Assembly: GCF_000169335.1 (NCBI RefSeq)
Contig: NZ_AAXW01000061.1
Coordinates: 1-25,507 of the forward strand
Source of the DNA: Crocosphaera chwakensis CCY0110
Lineage (GTDB): Bacteria > Cyanobacteriota > Cyanobacteriia > Cyanobacteriales > Microcystaceae
DNA length: 25,507 nucleotides
Reading direction: 5' to 3'
Made by a program: the position numbers and the translations under genes. The notes beneath the pieces were generated by a model, which was not told the origin of the DNA, searched no databases, and was given only the letters and a program-made list of their open reading frames with translations. This document shows positions 1-8,459 of this stretch, piece by piece. How positions within the stretch are numbered: position 1 is the stretch's first letter; every line of letters starts with the position of its first letter.

Positions 1-1607
1 ATCGCTTTAGCTAAAATCCCATCTGGAATTGGCCACTGTCCCACCTGAGTTAAATCGGTTTCATCGATAGTGACAATGGCAATAAGAGAATCTGAAGGTT
101 CCAGAGGTCGCCAACGAAAGAATTGATCTAGCATAAACCATTCTAATCCTTGTAATAATCCACCCCAGCGAAGCAATAGGATTGGTAGGGTTACAGTTAA
201 GGTAATTAAAGGTATCCATCCCCAGCTAATTCGCCTTTTTTGGACTTCTTGTTTGGCTTTTGACCTTGCAGATGCCAACAATTGACTTGCTTGTTCTGTC
301 GCTTCTAATAATTGTTCTGTTTGTTGTTTGGCTAACGTTTGACTAGCAACTAAAAATTGATAATCTTCATTGCACAAACATTTTCCCAAAGTCCAAGTTA
401 AGGTATCTTGCAACTGAGAACCTTGTAATAGATAGGATTGATCTTGACCTCCTGAAGCTATCCAAGCAGCGATATCATCAGCATAAGGACGCAACTGTTT
501 TAAGTTTTTTTCAATCCAATTATTATCAAAAACTGCTCTATAGATAAGATTATAGACCTTGAGTTGTCCTTGTTTTTCCACCACTAACCCTGATAGTCGC
601 AATTCCATTTGTTCGGCACTACCATCGGCAGTAATTCCTCCTTGATGAAAAATTTTTTCATAAAGTCCTAACAGTTGCACTGCTTTTTGTTCATTCCTGA
701 TAATCCTATCTCGAATGGTTCTCAAATGCTCTGGTTCATCATAAACTTCCCAATTCTCAACAAGACAATCTTGTATTATTTGTGCGACCATTTCTGTATT
801 TGCCTGTTTTTTAGTAATCTTGTCAGCATGAATCACTAATTGACAAAGCTTTTGTGTCAGAAAAGGTTGACCCCCTGTCCAGTATAAAATATCTTTTATC
901 ACTGCTTCTGGATTAGCAAATTGCTCTTTTAACCCGTTAATTAGGGGTTGAACTTCGTCAAATTCAAAGCCTTGTAATTGAATAGCTTGACCAATAGTAA
1001 AAGGTGTTTGAGCTTTGTTTTGAATTAAATCTGACGGTTTAGCTACTCCTAGTAGCGCAAACGTTAACCGTTGATAGTCAGTATAGGTGTCCCGTTGGTC
1101 ATGACAATAACGAATCAGTCCAAAAAAATCATCAAGGGAAAATTTTTGACTAAGAACCTGATCAATTTCATCAACGAAAATAACAATTTTTTGTTTGATT
1201 TCAACTAATAAGATTTCTTCAATAAATAAACTTAAACGTTGTACTGGAGTCAGTAATTCTTGTTGTTCTCGCCACCAACTTCGCCATTGGATTTTTGAGG
1301 TTAGTTCAAAACCACGAACCAAAGTGTAGAAAATTCCTGCATACCATTTTTCTGAGGTAACATCTTGTGTTCCAATTCCCATTAAATCAATAAAAACACA
1401 AACAATACCTTCTGCTTGCAGTCTTTTCATGGTTCGCACCCTTAAACTGGATTTACCCATTTGCCGAGAATTAAGTAAATAACAAAAATGACCCGCTTTT
1501 AAGGCTCCATAAAAGTCTAAATCAGCTTTTCGAGTCACATAGCTAGGTGCGTCACCGTTGAGGCTCCCTCCGACTTGGTATTCATAAGTTGACTGGCTTT
1601 GACTCAT
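1..1607 (-). CDS. AAA-like ATPase with C-terminal CHASE2 sensor domain (partial, C-terminus outside window)
   Basis: The minus strand reads open from an ATG at 1605-1607 to the window edge, about 535 residues. It begins MSQSQSTYEYQVGGSL, typical of the cyanobacterial AAA_35-like family. A Walker A-like stretch (NSRQMGKSS, about residues 46-54) and a Walker B-like stretch (KIVIFVDEIDQV) mark a STAND/AAA-type ATPase. After a helical Gln/Ala-rich segment comes one membrane span (WIPLITLTVTLPILLLRW). Then follows the start of a CHASE2 domain, recognised by IAIVTIDETDLTQVGQWP. CHASE2 is an extracytoplasmic sensor domain, so this is probably a membrane signalling protein with a cytoplasmic ATPase. 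Its ligand and output are unknown. No strong ribosome site precedes the start. Whether this gene is host sequence or cargo of the neighbouring transposon cannot be decided here. Confidence 0.85.
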   Translation of the reverse strand, partial: MSQSQSTYEYQVGGSLNGDAPSYVTRKADLDFYGALKAGHFCYLLNSRQMGKSSLRVRTMKRLQAEGIVCVFIDLMGIGTQDVTSEKWYAGIFYTLVRGFELTSKIQWRSWWREQQELLTPVQRLSLFIEEILLVEIKQKIVIFVDEIDQVLSQKFSLDDFFGLIRYCHDQRDTYTDYQRLTFALLGVAKPSDLIQNKAQTPFTIGQAIQLQGFEFDEVQPLINGLKEQFANPEAVIKDILYWTGGQPFLTQKLCQLVIHADKITKKQANTEMVAQIIQDCLVENWEVYDEPEHLRTIRDRIIRNEQKAVQLLGLYEKIFHQGGITADGSAEQMELRLSGLVVEKQGQLKVYNLIYRAVFDNNWIEKNLKQLRPYADDIAAWIASGGQDQSYLLQGSQLQDTLTWTLGKCLCNEDYQFLVASQTLAKQQTEQLLEATEQASQLLASARSKAKQEVQKRRISWGWIPLITLTVTLPILLLRWGGLLQGLEWFMLDQFFRWRPLEPSDSLIAIVTIDETDLTQVGQWPIPDGILAKA

Positions 1608-1667
1608 TAGACTTACAGAGATGATAATTATGCTACATTCTGTTTATGGAGTAGATAGTCAAGAAAA

Positions 1668-1688
1668 GCAGGGAGCAGGGAGTGGGGA
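1668..1688. repeat. Heptanucleotide tandem repeat (STRR type)
   Basis: Three 7-bp units in tandem: GCAGGGA, GCAGGGA, GTGGGGA. Short tandemly repeated heptamers of this kind are common between genes in cyanobacteria. Similar tracts occur at 10133, 18610 and 20171 in this window. Confidence 0.7.
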
Positions 1689-1835
1689 GAAAAAACTTTA
1701 CTCTACTAAAATAAGCAGATTTGCTATTAAAACGATCTTTACTCAAACAACATAAAGCAGTCAGGACATTAATTTTATACTGATTAAGTCACCTGAGTTA
1801 CTTGTGTTGAATGGCGTGCATAGCTAATTATTTTT

Positions 1836-1878
1836 GCGAGGAACCCTGGTCTATTTCCCCGACCTAAAGAACACTCGG
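1836..1878 (-). repeat. Degenerate copy of the GTTCCC/GGGGTCGC hairpin repeat family
   Basis: On the minus strand this reads TTTAGGTCGGGGAA followed by an imperfect return arm. It aligns with the element at 18565-18607 over the shared block TAGGTCGGGGAA and the flanking GTTC and TCGC ends. Its return arm (AATAGACC instead of CCCGACC) no longer pairs fully, so it appears decayed. Confidence 0.6.
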
Positions 1879-2008
1879 TTAATATAACATTAAGCATAGA
1901 GCAAAAATTGTTAAATGTAAAGCGATCTGATTAAGAGATAACGATATTTCTACCCGATTTTTGAATGATTCTAATTAGAAATGATTACTTACTAATCAAA
2001 ATTTGAAG

Positions 2009-2016
2009 GCGATCGC
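2009..2016. repeat. HIP1 octamer GCGATCGC
   Basis: Highly iterated palindrome 1 of cyanobacteria. The other copies I saw are at 12118-12125, 15616-15623, 16225-16232 and 25461-25468. None was noticed between 2017 and 12117, the stretch holding the IS1380 element and the Tn7-like genes. That fits a foreign origin but is weak evidence, since HIP1 is sparse in the window. Confidence 0.85.
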
Positions 2017-2083
2017 GCCAAAAGAACGTAAAATCATGATTAATCGATAAAATAAGGGTTGGATTATCTAGCCTGCATTATTC

Positions 2084-2212
2084 ATGAGAGAATTGCGAAA
2101 AAGCCTGAAAGCCTTATGCCATCAGGAATATGGAGATTTGACCCCAATAACAGTCTGTGATTTTTATCTATTACTAATTATCGACTATTTAACTATCAAA
2201 AATAAGAGGTAA
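2084..2212 (+). CDS. Small hypothetical protein, 42 aa
   Basis: ATG at 2084 opens a 42-codon frame (MRELRKSLKALCHQEYGDLT followed by a hydrophobic stretch, FYLLLIIDYL) ending in TAA at 2210. I do not recognise it. It has a basic N-terminus and could encode a small protein or be the remnant of a longer gene. It stops 27 bases before the likely left terminus of the IS1380 element, so the IS did not cut this frame. No clear ribosome-binding site is visible. It may be a chance frame. Confidence 0.3.
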   Translation: MRELRKSLKALCHQEYGDLTPITVCDFYLLLIIDYLTIKNKR

Positions 2213-2239
2213 AAGTCGTTTACAAAAAGTTCATTTTAG

Positions 2240-3653
2240 CCTATAATAAATAAAGAAATAAAGGTTATATCAATCAATCAATAATTAATGAAAGAGTCTT
2301 CAGAAAAACTCCCCTTTAATTTTAAGACGAAGAAAACATTGGAGGTAAAGTTTTCAGGACTAGACCTAAGTTTGGATGCGGGATTATTGCTAATTAAGCA
2401 AGCAGAAGACAATCTGAAAGTTGGCCAAGGAATCTCAAATTGCTTGGAAGATATAGAGAACAACATAAAGTCAAACATTCACTGTTTCAGTTAGTAAGTC
2501 AAAGAATCTATCAAATAGCAGCAGGATATGAAGATACCAATGATAGTAATTACTTACGACATGATCCAATTTTCAAAATTATTTGTGATAAAGTCCCCGA
2601 AATGGGAGCAGAATTATTAGCTAGTCAACCGACAATGAGTCGACTAGAAAATGGAATAACTAAACAAGAAATTAAAAGGATACGTCGTTTTTTTGTCGAT
2701 AAATTTCTTCAAAATCATCTCTCAAACCCAGAACAAATAGTATTAGATATAGATGGATTTGATGCTTACACTCATGGACATCAACAGTTAAGCTTATTTC
2801 ATGGTTATTATGGACATCAAATTTACTTTCCTGTATTAGTTAATGAAGCCAAAAGTGGTTATCCTTTAATTTTACACTTAAGACCAGGAAATTCTCACGC
2901 AGGAAAAGGAGTTTTAGGATTACTAAGATGGTTATTTTGGCGTTTAAGAAAAGCTTGGCCTGATGTCAAAATAATCTTACGAGGCGATGGAGGGTTTTCT
3001 TTACCTGAAATTATTAATCTGTGCGAACAAAAAAATGTAAAATATGTTTTTGGTTTTAGTAGTAATGCTGTTTTAAAACGGAAAATAAATTATCTTCTTG
3101 ACTTAGCCAGATTACAGTATTTTCGGACTAAAGAGAAGGCTCGTTTGTTCGATGATGTATATTATGCTGCAAAAAGTTGGAAAAAACCTCGTCGACTTAT
3201 TATGAAAGCAGAATGGTTAGAAAAAGGAGCAAATCCTCGATTTTTAGTAACTAATTTGGAGGCAGATGCACAAGAAATTTATGATAATTTTTATGTTCAA
3301 AGAGGAGCTACTTCTGAACATCGAATCAAGGAATTGAAACTAGGAATTAATGCAGATCGTCTCAGTTGCCATAAATTTATTGTTAATCAATTTCGCTTAT
3401 TTTTATGCCAAGCAGCTTATATTTTAATGCTTGAACTTCGGGCTTCTGCGGAAGGGACACGATTGGGGAAGGCTCAAGTTTCTCGTTTGAGGGAAACCAT
3501 CATAAAAATAGCTGCCAAAGTGACTGTTTCTGTTAGAAGAACTTTAGTAGAATTAGCTGCTCATTGTCCTTTTCGTGAGGAAATACTCTGCATAATACAA
3601 CGATTATCTTCGGGTAAACAATTGATTTTTTCCTAACATTCATCTCTCATAGG
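2240..3653 (+). mobile_element. IS1380-family insertion sequence
   Basis: The element is defined by an IS1380-type transposase gene. Tentative terminal inverted repeats start with CCTAT at 2240 and, on the other strand, CCTAT from 3653 inward. About 11 of the first 16 bases match (CCTATAATAAATAAAG against CCTATGAGAGATGAAT). No target-site duplication could be matched at these borders, so the exact ends are uncertain. It lies just upstream of the Tn7-like gene cluster. Confidence 0.6.
2288..3636 (+). pseudogene. IS1380-family transposase, frameshifted near its N-terminus
   Basis: DDE transposase of the IS1380 family. The N-terminal part lies in one frame from ATG 2288 (KLPFNFKTKKTLEVKFSG, SLDAGLLLIKQAED). 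The rest lies in another frame from about 2440 onward (REQHKVKHSLFQLVSQRIYQ, GYEDTNDSNYLRHDP). Family signature segments are present: VLDIDGFD and ILRGDGGFS hold the two catalytic aspartates, and GATSEHRIKEL probably holds the glutamate. The two frames join near GGAAGATATAGAG at 2444-2456, where one missing T would restore a continuous protein. There is no slippery heptamer at the join, so I read this as a disabling mutation, although many IS elements do use programmed frameshifts. The second frame alone is 398 aa and could still be made from an internal start. Confidence 0.8.
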
Positions 3654-3817
3654 ATTGGTGTATCCATCTAACGTTAAATTAGTCTTTTTTCTGTTCTTCC
3701 ATTAATTTTCTGTGATTGAATTACGCCAATTCACTACTTTTTAAGAATCTATTTAATAAAAAATCGCTTTTGATGCTAATTTCTTATGTTTTTGGTTTTG
3801 TTTTTTCTTCATGAATA
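3637..3817. other. AT-rich spacer after the IS1380 transposase
   Basis: This holds the putative right terminus of the IS1380 element (to 3653) and then 164 bases of T-rich sequence with no gene. No copy of the 17-bp transposon-end motif was found here. It is the upstream region of the 146-aa gene. Confidence 0.5.
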
Positions 3818-4258
3818 ATGCAGGATAAATTAAAAGATGAAGACCGAGTGGAATTGATGAATGCAGTCAAAGAGTGGCAAAAAAAGCACAAAGCCTCTCG
3901 GAGAATTTATGCTCAGGTTCATGATGAATTAAACAAAGTTATTCAATCTCTGACAGCACAACAAATTAAACGTCGTAATGGCTTAGTAAAGTCGGCTCTA
4001 ATCCGAGATTATTATGATACCAATCCCCTCATTGATTATGGTTCTCTAAGCCGTGTCGCAGCTAATTTAATACGTTGTGGCATAGATCCAATTGAAGCCA
4101 TACATTTAGCTGCTGCCCTCTATTTTTCTCCTGACCGAGTTTCTCAAGAAATTCCTTTGATAGAGAATATTCATAAAGTTACCAAAATCTTAGAAGCCAA
4201 AAAACGAGAACGAGAGCTAAATAGTCGCAATGAAGTCTATTTACCACATTCTTCTTAA
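3818..4258 (+). CDS. Uncharacterised protein, 146 aa, upstream of the tns operon
   Basis: The frame starts at ATG 3818. An in-frame TGA at 3812 rules out a longer form. The product is charged and apparently soluble and helical (DEDRVELMNAVKEWQKKHKA, SLSRVAANLIRCGIDPIEAI), with a Lys/Arg/Glu-rich end (KILEAKKREREL). No signal peptide or membrane span is visible. I do not recognise a domain. It is convergent with the small ribbon-helix-helix gene and overlaps it by four bases (4255-4258). It lies between an IS1380 copy and the Tn7-like transposition genes, so it may be a cargo or accessory gene of that element. That is inferred from position only. Confidence 0.6.
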   Translation: MQDKLKDEDRVELMNAVKEWQKKHKASRRIYAQVHDELNKVIQSLTAQQIKRRNGLVKSALIRDYYDTNPLIDYGSLSRVAANLIRCGIDPIEAIHLAAALYFSPDRVSQEIPLIENIHKVTKILEAKKRERELNSRNEVYLPHSS

Positions 4259-4419
4259 GACGGGGACTTGGGCAATTCCCCCCGTTCTTTAGCCTGTTTG
4301 ATAGCAATTTCTATCAAAAATGAGGCTAAGTTAGCGGTGGGTCGGCCTTGTGCTGTTGCCCATCGCTCTAAATCTTCTAAAACAGAGTCAGCCAAAGTTA
4401 CATTAATTCGTTTGCTCAC
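4255..4419 (-). CDS. Ribbon-helix-helix (CopG/Arc-like) DNA-binding protein, 54 aa
   Basis: The minus-strand frame begins at GTG 4417-4419 and ends with TAA at 4255-4257. No in-frame ATG was seen upstream, so GTG is the likely start. The sequence SKRINVTLADSVLEDLERWA then GRPTANLASFLIEIAIKQA fits the ribbon-helix-helix fold: a short beta strand (RINVTL) followed by two helices. Proteins of this size are dimeric repressors, often antitoxins or plasmid/transposon regulators. It is transcribed divergently from tnsAB across a 143-base region holding two inverted repeats. The simplest reading is a local repressor of itself and of the transposition operon. An antitoxin role is possible, but no toxin partner is recognised unless the convergent 146-aa gene is one. 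Confidence 0.7.
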   Translation of the reverse strand: MSKRINVTLADSVLEDLERWATAQGRPTANLASFLIEIAIKQAKERGELPKSPS

Positions 4420-4446
4420 AAACTTTCTAAGGATTGAGTAACTAAG

Positions 4447-4475
4447 TTGTCTCTTTCACTGTACCAAAGTATCTT
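4447..4475 (+). promoter_or_regulatory. Candidate promoter for tnsAB
   Basis: TTGTCT at 4447-4452 and TATCTT at 4470-4475 are 17 bp apart and point toward tnsAB. The -10-like box overlaps the inverted repeat at 4471-4490, which would allow repression. The matches to consensus are partial. Confidence 0.25.
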
Positions 4476-4490
4476 AAGTTTCTCTAAGAT
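4471..4490. promoter_or_regulatory. Inverted repeat, possible operator
   Basis: ATCTTA (4471-4476) and TAAGAT (4485-4490) form 6-bp arms with an 8-bp spacer in the divergent region between the ribbon-helix-helix gene and tnsAB. Candidate repressor site by position only. Confidence 0.35.
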
Positions 4491-4498
4491 TTGATATT

Positions 4499-4520
4499 TT
4501 TACATCTTTTTAGATGTAAA
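4499..4520. promoter_or_regulatory. Perfect 9-bp inverted repeat, possible operator
   Basis: TTTACATCT, four T, then AGATGTAAA: a perfect palindrome with a 4-base centre, 43 bases before the tnsAB start. It suits a dimeric regulator such as the neighbouring ribbon-helix-helix protein, or a weak hairpin in the leader. Confidence 0.4.
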
Positions 4521-4562
4521 TTAGAATCTATGGGCTGTTAAAATATTCACATTTTAATTTCT

Positions 4563-7280
4563 ATGTTGACAAACAGCGAATTAGCCAGATTGTACAATGC
4601 CCTCAAATTGTCCCCAATAGCAGAACAAGAGGTAAACCGTATTCGAGAGTCCGAACCCTCTCGTAAAGTCGGGAATGGCAGAAATAATGTTTCAGGTAAT
4701 TATCCAAGCCGAAAAATGGGTAAAACCATTCAATTTGAGAGCCATAAGGTTGAATTACCTTTTATTTATCAGCTAGAGCATGATGAAACTGTTTTAGAGT
4801 TTTACGACCAACCTCCACCAATAAAAATTAACTATCAATCACAGTCTGGGAAAAATATCGGTTGTTATATTACCCCAGACTTTTTTGTTATTAAGTCTGG
4901 GGCTATGGGATGGGTAGAATGCAAAAGCGAAGAACAATTGCAAAAACTCGCCCAGAAGGATTCTAATCGGTATTTTAAAGGAGAGGATAATCAGTGGCAT
5001 TCACCCCCTGCTGAAGAATATGCTCAACAGTTTGGTTTTTATTTCCGAATTTACTCCGATGCCGAAATTAATTGGACAAAACAGAGAAATTTAGAAATTT
5101 TGTCCGACTATTTTAGAGGTAATATTACAGTTGCACCATCAACGAAAAGACTTGTACAGTCTTTGGTACAGGCAAAACCTGGAATTACTTTGTCAGAATT
5201 ATTCGAGCATACAGAAAACGTTGATGAGATTTACGGTCTGATTGCCTCTGAAGTAATTTTTATTGATCTAAACAATTGTCCGTTATCAGAAACACAAAAT
5301 TGTTATATTTTCCCAAACGCAACCATTGCTAAAGCCTTTCTGACCATTGTTAATTCTAAAGCCACTGCTGAAACTCCTATATCTCACGCTATTGAATTAA
5401 TTCCAGGACAGACCGTTATGTACGATGGTAAATCTCTGATAATTGCTTTAGTCGGAGAAACTAATGTGATACTTCGTACAGAAACAGAAAAAGTCGTTGA
5501 ATTTCCTCTCAGTGAATTTGATGCACTTGTTCGTCAAGGAAAGATTACAGGACTTAAATCAAAAAACGACTATCGTTTAAATTCTGAGGCAATTGAGTTA
5601 TTTCAAAAAGCTAGTTTTAAGGATTTGGAAAAAGCCAATCGTCGTTATAAAGCGATTATTCCTTATCTTGACGGACAACCCATTTCAGCCGCCACACACC
5701 AAGAAAGGTCATTGAGAAATTGGCTTAGAGATTATCGGCAAGCACAGCAACAATATGGCTATGGTTATTTAGGGCTGATTTATCTTGACCAACATCGAGG
5801 CAACTATAACCGCAAGATTCCACAACATATCTTAGATATTATTGAAAAATTTATTACTGAAAGCTATGAAACCAAAAAACAGAAGCGAAAAAAAGCTGTT
5901 TATGCTGAATTCGTCCATTTTTGTCATGAATCAGGAATTGTAGATAATCAAATTCCTAGTTACAAAACTTTTATTGCTGAGATTAAGAAACGTTCTGGTT
6001 ACGAGCAAACCTTAAAACGTCAGGGGTCAAGGGCTGCGTACCAACAACAATCATTTTATTGGGAATTAGAACAAACAACTCCCCGACATGGAGATTTCCC
6101 TTTTCATATTTGTCACATTGACCATACTCAATCAGATGATGAATTACGCTGTTCCAAGACAGGCAAAGTATTAGGACGGGCTTACGTTACATTGCTGGTA
6201 GATGCTTTCTCAAGACGGATTTTAGCCACTTACGCTTCTTTTGACCCCCCTTCTTATCGTGCCTGTATGATGGTTCTCCGAATTTGTGTTAAACGCTACG
6301 GAAGGCTCCCTCAAACGATTGTCACGGATAATGGCAAAGAATTTCACAGCACTTATTTTGAAATGCTTTTGGCAATGTTTGAATGTACCCTCAAACATCG
6401 TCCCCCTCATCAATCTCGATATGGTACTGTTTGCGAAAGACTTTTTGGGACGGCAAACACTGAGTTTTTCCATAATTTAGCAGGAAATACTCAAATTACT
6501 AAAACAGTTCGCTTAACGACCAAATCAGTGAACCCAAAAAACTTATCTTTATGGTCATTAGGGTTACTTTATGCCTATTTATGCGAATGGGCGTATGAAG
6601 TTTATGACACAATGGAGCATCCTGCCTTAGAAGGGTATAGTCCCAGAGAAATGTTCAACCAAGGGCTTCAACAATTTGGTCAGCGCAACCATCGACGAAT
6701 TCCTTACGACCAAACGTTTCAAATTTTGACCTTACCAACAACTTCACGAGGCAAGGCAAGGGTACAACCAGGGAAAGGAGTCAAAATTCAACATATTTAT
6801 TATTGGTCAAATGCTTTTCGTGACCCAGAAATTGAGAAAACTTCGGTAGATATTCGATATGACCCCTTTAACGCAGGGATTGCTTATGCTTATGTCCAAG
6901 GTCAATGGGTAGAGTGTATTAGCGAATATTATCCCCGTTTTAAAGGACGTTCTGAAAAAGAACTTATTTTAGCAACCACTCAATTAAGAAAACAAAAACA
7001 AAATCATCAAAAGACTTACAAAATTCGAGCAAAACAGTTAGGAGAGTTTTTAACCAGCGTAGAAACAGAAGAGTCGTTATTAGAACAAAAACTTCGAGAT
7101 GACCAAACAAATGAAGTTTTTAAAGTTATTGAGGGAGGATTGAGCCATTTAAGGTTAGTTGAGTCCTCCAAAACCAATAATTCAGAGATTGTTGCTCAAG
7201 AGGTTCATGAGCCTCAGTCCGATGTTTCACAAACTGAACAACAAATTTCCAAAAAACTAAAAGTTTTTAAGAGCTATTAA
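4563..7280 (+). CDS. tnsAB: TnsA-TnsB fusion transposase (TnsAB)
   Basis: A 905-aa fusion of the two Tn7-type strand-processing enzymes. Residues of roughly 55-185 resemble TnsA, the endonuclease that cuts the 5' strands. They include VELPFIYQLEHD (E64), a QPPPIK segment, TPDF (D106) and VECK (E119, K121), the order expected of its E/D/EVK catalytic residues. From about 340 the protein is TnsB, an rve-type DDE transposase. D520 lies in CHIDHT, D589 in VTDNGKEF and E625 in GTVCERLFGT, giving a 35-residue D-E spacing. Helical DNA-binding regions precede the core and a Mu-type C-terminal beta domain follows. A charged tail (about 790-905) probably contacts TnsC. Fusion of TnsA and TnsB occurs in type I-B2 and I-D CRISPR-associated transposons and related Tn7-like elements. 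It starts at ATG 4563. tnsC begins two bases after its stop. All catalytic residues appear intact. Confidence 0.9.
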   Translation: MLTNSELARLYNALKLSPIAEQEVNRIRESEPSRKVGNGRNNVSGNYPSRKMGKTIQFESHKVELPFIYQLEHDETVLEFYDQPPPIKINYQSQSGKNIGCYITPDFFVIKSGAMGWVECKSEEQLQKLAQKDSNRYFKGEDNQWHSPPAEEYAQQFGFYFRIYSDAEINWTKQRNLEILSDYFRGNITVAPSTKRLVQSLVQAKPGITLSELFEHTENVDEIYGLIASEVIFIDLNNCPLSETQNCYIFPNATIAKAFLTIVNSKATAETPISHAIELIPGQTVMYDGKSLIIALVGETNVILRTETEKVVEFPLSEFDALVRQGKITGLKSKNDYRLNSEAIELFQKASFKDLEKANRRYKAIIPYLDGQPISAATHQERSLRNWLRDYRQAQQQYGYGYLGLIYLDQHRGNYNRKIPQHILDIIEKFITESYETKKQKRKKAVYAEFVHFCHESGIVDNQIPSYKTFIAEIKKRSGYEQTLKRQGSRAAYQQQSFYWELEQTTPRHGDFPFHICHIDHTQSDDELRCSKTGKVLGRAYVTLLVDAFSRRILATYASFDPPSYRACMMVLRICVKRYGRLPQTIVTDNGKEFHSTYFEMLLAMFECTLKHRPPHQSRYGTVCERLFGTANTEFFHNLAGNTQITKTVRLTTKSVNPKNLSLWSLGLLYAYLCEWAYEVYDTMEHPALEGYSPREMFNQGLQQFGQRNHRRIPYDQTFQILTLPTTSRGKARVQPGKGVKIQHIYYWSNAFRDPEIEKTSVDIRYDPFNAGIAYAYVQGQWVECISEYYPRFKGRSEKELILATTQLRKQKQNHQKTYKIRAKQLGEFLTSVETEESLLEQKLRDDQTNEVFKVIEGGLSHLRLVESSKTNNSEIVAQEVHEPQSDVSQTEQQISKKLKVFKSY

Positions 7281-7282
7281 CC

Positions 7283-8458
7283 ATGTCTATCCAATTTCCC
7301 CCAGAATTACTCAATCAATCTCATACTGTTCGACAGAATTACTATGACAGCTACACAATGGGTCATCCTTTTTTAGATGATGCTTTTGAAGTTATTAAAC
7401 CGATTATTCGAGATTGTGGAGAATCTCGTCTTATTTTCGTTGTTGGGCCTACAGGAGTTGGCAAAACAAAATTACGTCTTTTGATTGAAAAATGGATTAC
7501 GGAAAATCTTTGGAAAGAAATTAGTGACAAAGGAAGAATTCCTTTTGCCAGCATGGAAGTTAGCTTACAAAAATCAGGCTTATTTAATGCAAAAGATCAT
7601 TTAAAACGATGTCTCTATTCTCTAAACGAACCACCTGAACTGATTAAAAATAAGATTAATTTTGGAGTTGAGGGGGTTTATCACAACGAAACAGGAAATT
7701 TAAGGATTAAGTCAAGAATTTTAGAAACAGAACTTGGATGGGCATTAGAACAAGCCTTAATTTACAGAAAACCTCAAATTTTTCTAATTGATGAAGCGCA
7801 TCATTTTTTATGTGTTGCGAGTGGAAGAAAATTAACTGATGTACCCGAAGCGATTAAATCTTTAGCCAATCGAACAGAAGTTTTACATGGACTATTAGGA
7901 ACTTATGATTTGCTAACTTTACATGACATTGGAGATCAATTGAGTCGTCGTAGTATTTATATCCATCTTCCCCGTTATAATGCTGAATTTACCGAAGATA
8001 GAGAAATTTGGCAGAGTGTTGTTTGGAATTTTCAATGTAATATTCCTATGCCAGAAATGCCTGATTTTTTAGATATTTGGAGTTATTTATATGAGAGAAG
8101 TTTAGGATGTGTCGGTATTCTTAAAAACTGGACAAGGAATGCTTTATCTGATGCTTTAGATGAAAATGCAAAAACAATTACTCGTAAGCATTTAGAAAGA
8201 CGAGCCTTGTCTATCGGTCAATGTCGAAATATTTTGAAAAAAATTAAAGAAGGAGAAAAACGGTATTTAGAAATTGAGGGAGAAGTTGAGCAACTGCGTA
8301 CTGATTTGGGATTAAGCGAACCACCTGTTTCAAGAATATGCTTTATTCCTAAAACACCTTCTGCTAAAACTCCTAATAATTCTCAACAATCCAAGAAAGA
8401 TGTGGGGAAAAGAAAACCTGTGCGAGATCCAGTGGGGCAAGACAAAGAGGTTATTTGA
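7283..8458 (+). CDS. tnsC: TnsC, AAA+ transposition regulator ATPase
   Basis: A 391-aa AAA+ ATPase. Walker A is GPTGVGKT at residues 55-62, Walker B is IFLIDEAHH at 166-174, a sensor-like stretch is LLGTYDLL near 204-211, and QLSRRS near 219-224 supplies candidate arginine-finger residues. In Tn7 relatives TnsC polymerises on target DNA, bridges the target selector to the TnsAB transposase and controls its activity. The gene begins two bases after the tnsAB stop and its own stop (8456-8458) is one base before the tnsD ATG, so all three are translationally coupled. It is longer than the roughly 275-aa TnsC of type V-K elements and nearer to the longer TnsC of elements with a TnsA activity. The C-terminus (about 345-391) is Lys/Ser/Pro-rich and probably disordered. 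Confidence 0.88.
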   Translation: MSIQFPPELLNQSHTVRQNYYDSYTMGHPFLDDAFEVIKPIIRDCGESRLIFVVGPTGVGKTKLRLLIEKWITENLWKEISDKGRIPFASMEVSLQKSGLFNAKDHLKRCLYSLNEPPELIKNKINFGVEGVYHNETGNLRIKSRILETELGWALEQALIYRKPQIFLIDEAHHFLCVASGRKLTDVPEAIKSLANRTEVLHGLLGTYDLLTLHDIGDQLSRRSIYIHLPRYNAEFTEDREIWQSVVWNFQCNIPMPEMPDFLDIWSYLYERSLGCVGILKNWTRNALSDALDENAKTITRKHLERRALSIGQCRNILKKIKEGEKRYLEIEGEVEQLRTDLGLSEPPVSRICFIPKTPSAKTPNNSQQSKKDVGKRKPVRDPVGQDKEVI

Positions 8459-8459
8459 A

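Larger units (their letters stand above)
1608..2083. other. Intergenic spacer with repeats
   Basis: No convincing gene is seen in this 476-base spacer. It holds a short heptanucleotide tandem repeat (1668-1688), a degenerate copy of a hairpin repeat (1836-1878) and a HIP1 octamer at 2009-2016. I searched it for the tRNA-side transposon end motif and found none. Confidence 0.6.

Noticed and set aside
2278..2478. A 66-codon minus-strand frame across the start of the IS1380 transposase.
   Set aside because: It is antisense to conserved transposase sequence and has no family features.
6222..6480. Open frames on both strands inside the tnsAB catalytic region.
   Set aside because: They overlap the conserved DDE core in other frames and have no recognisable product.
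8400..8459. A longer tnsD starting at ATG 8400.
   Set aside because: The extra 20 codons lie inside tnsC and do not look like a TniQ N-terminus. ATG 8460 follows the tnsC stop directly.
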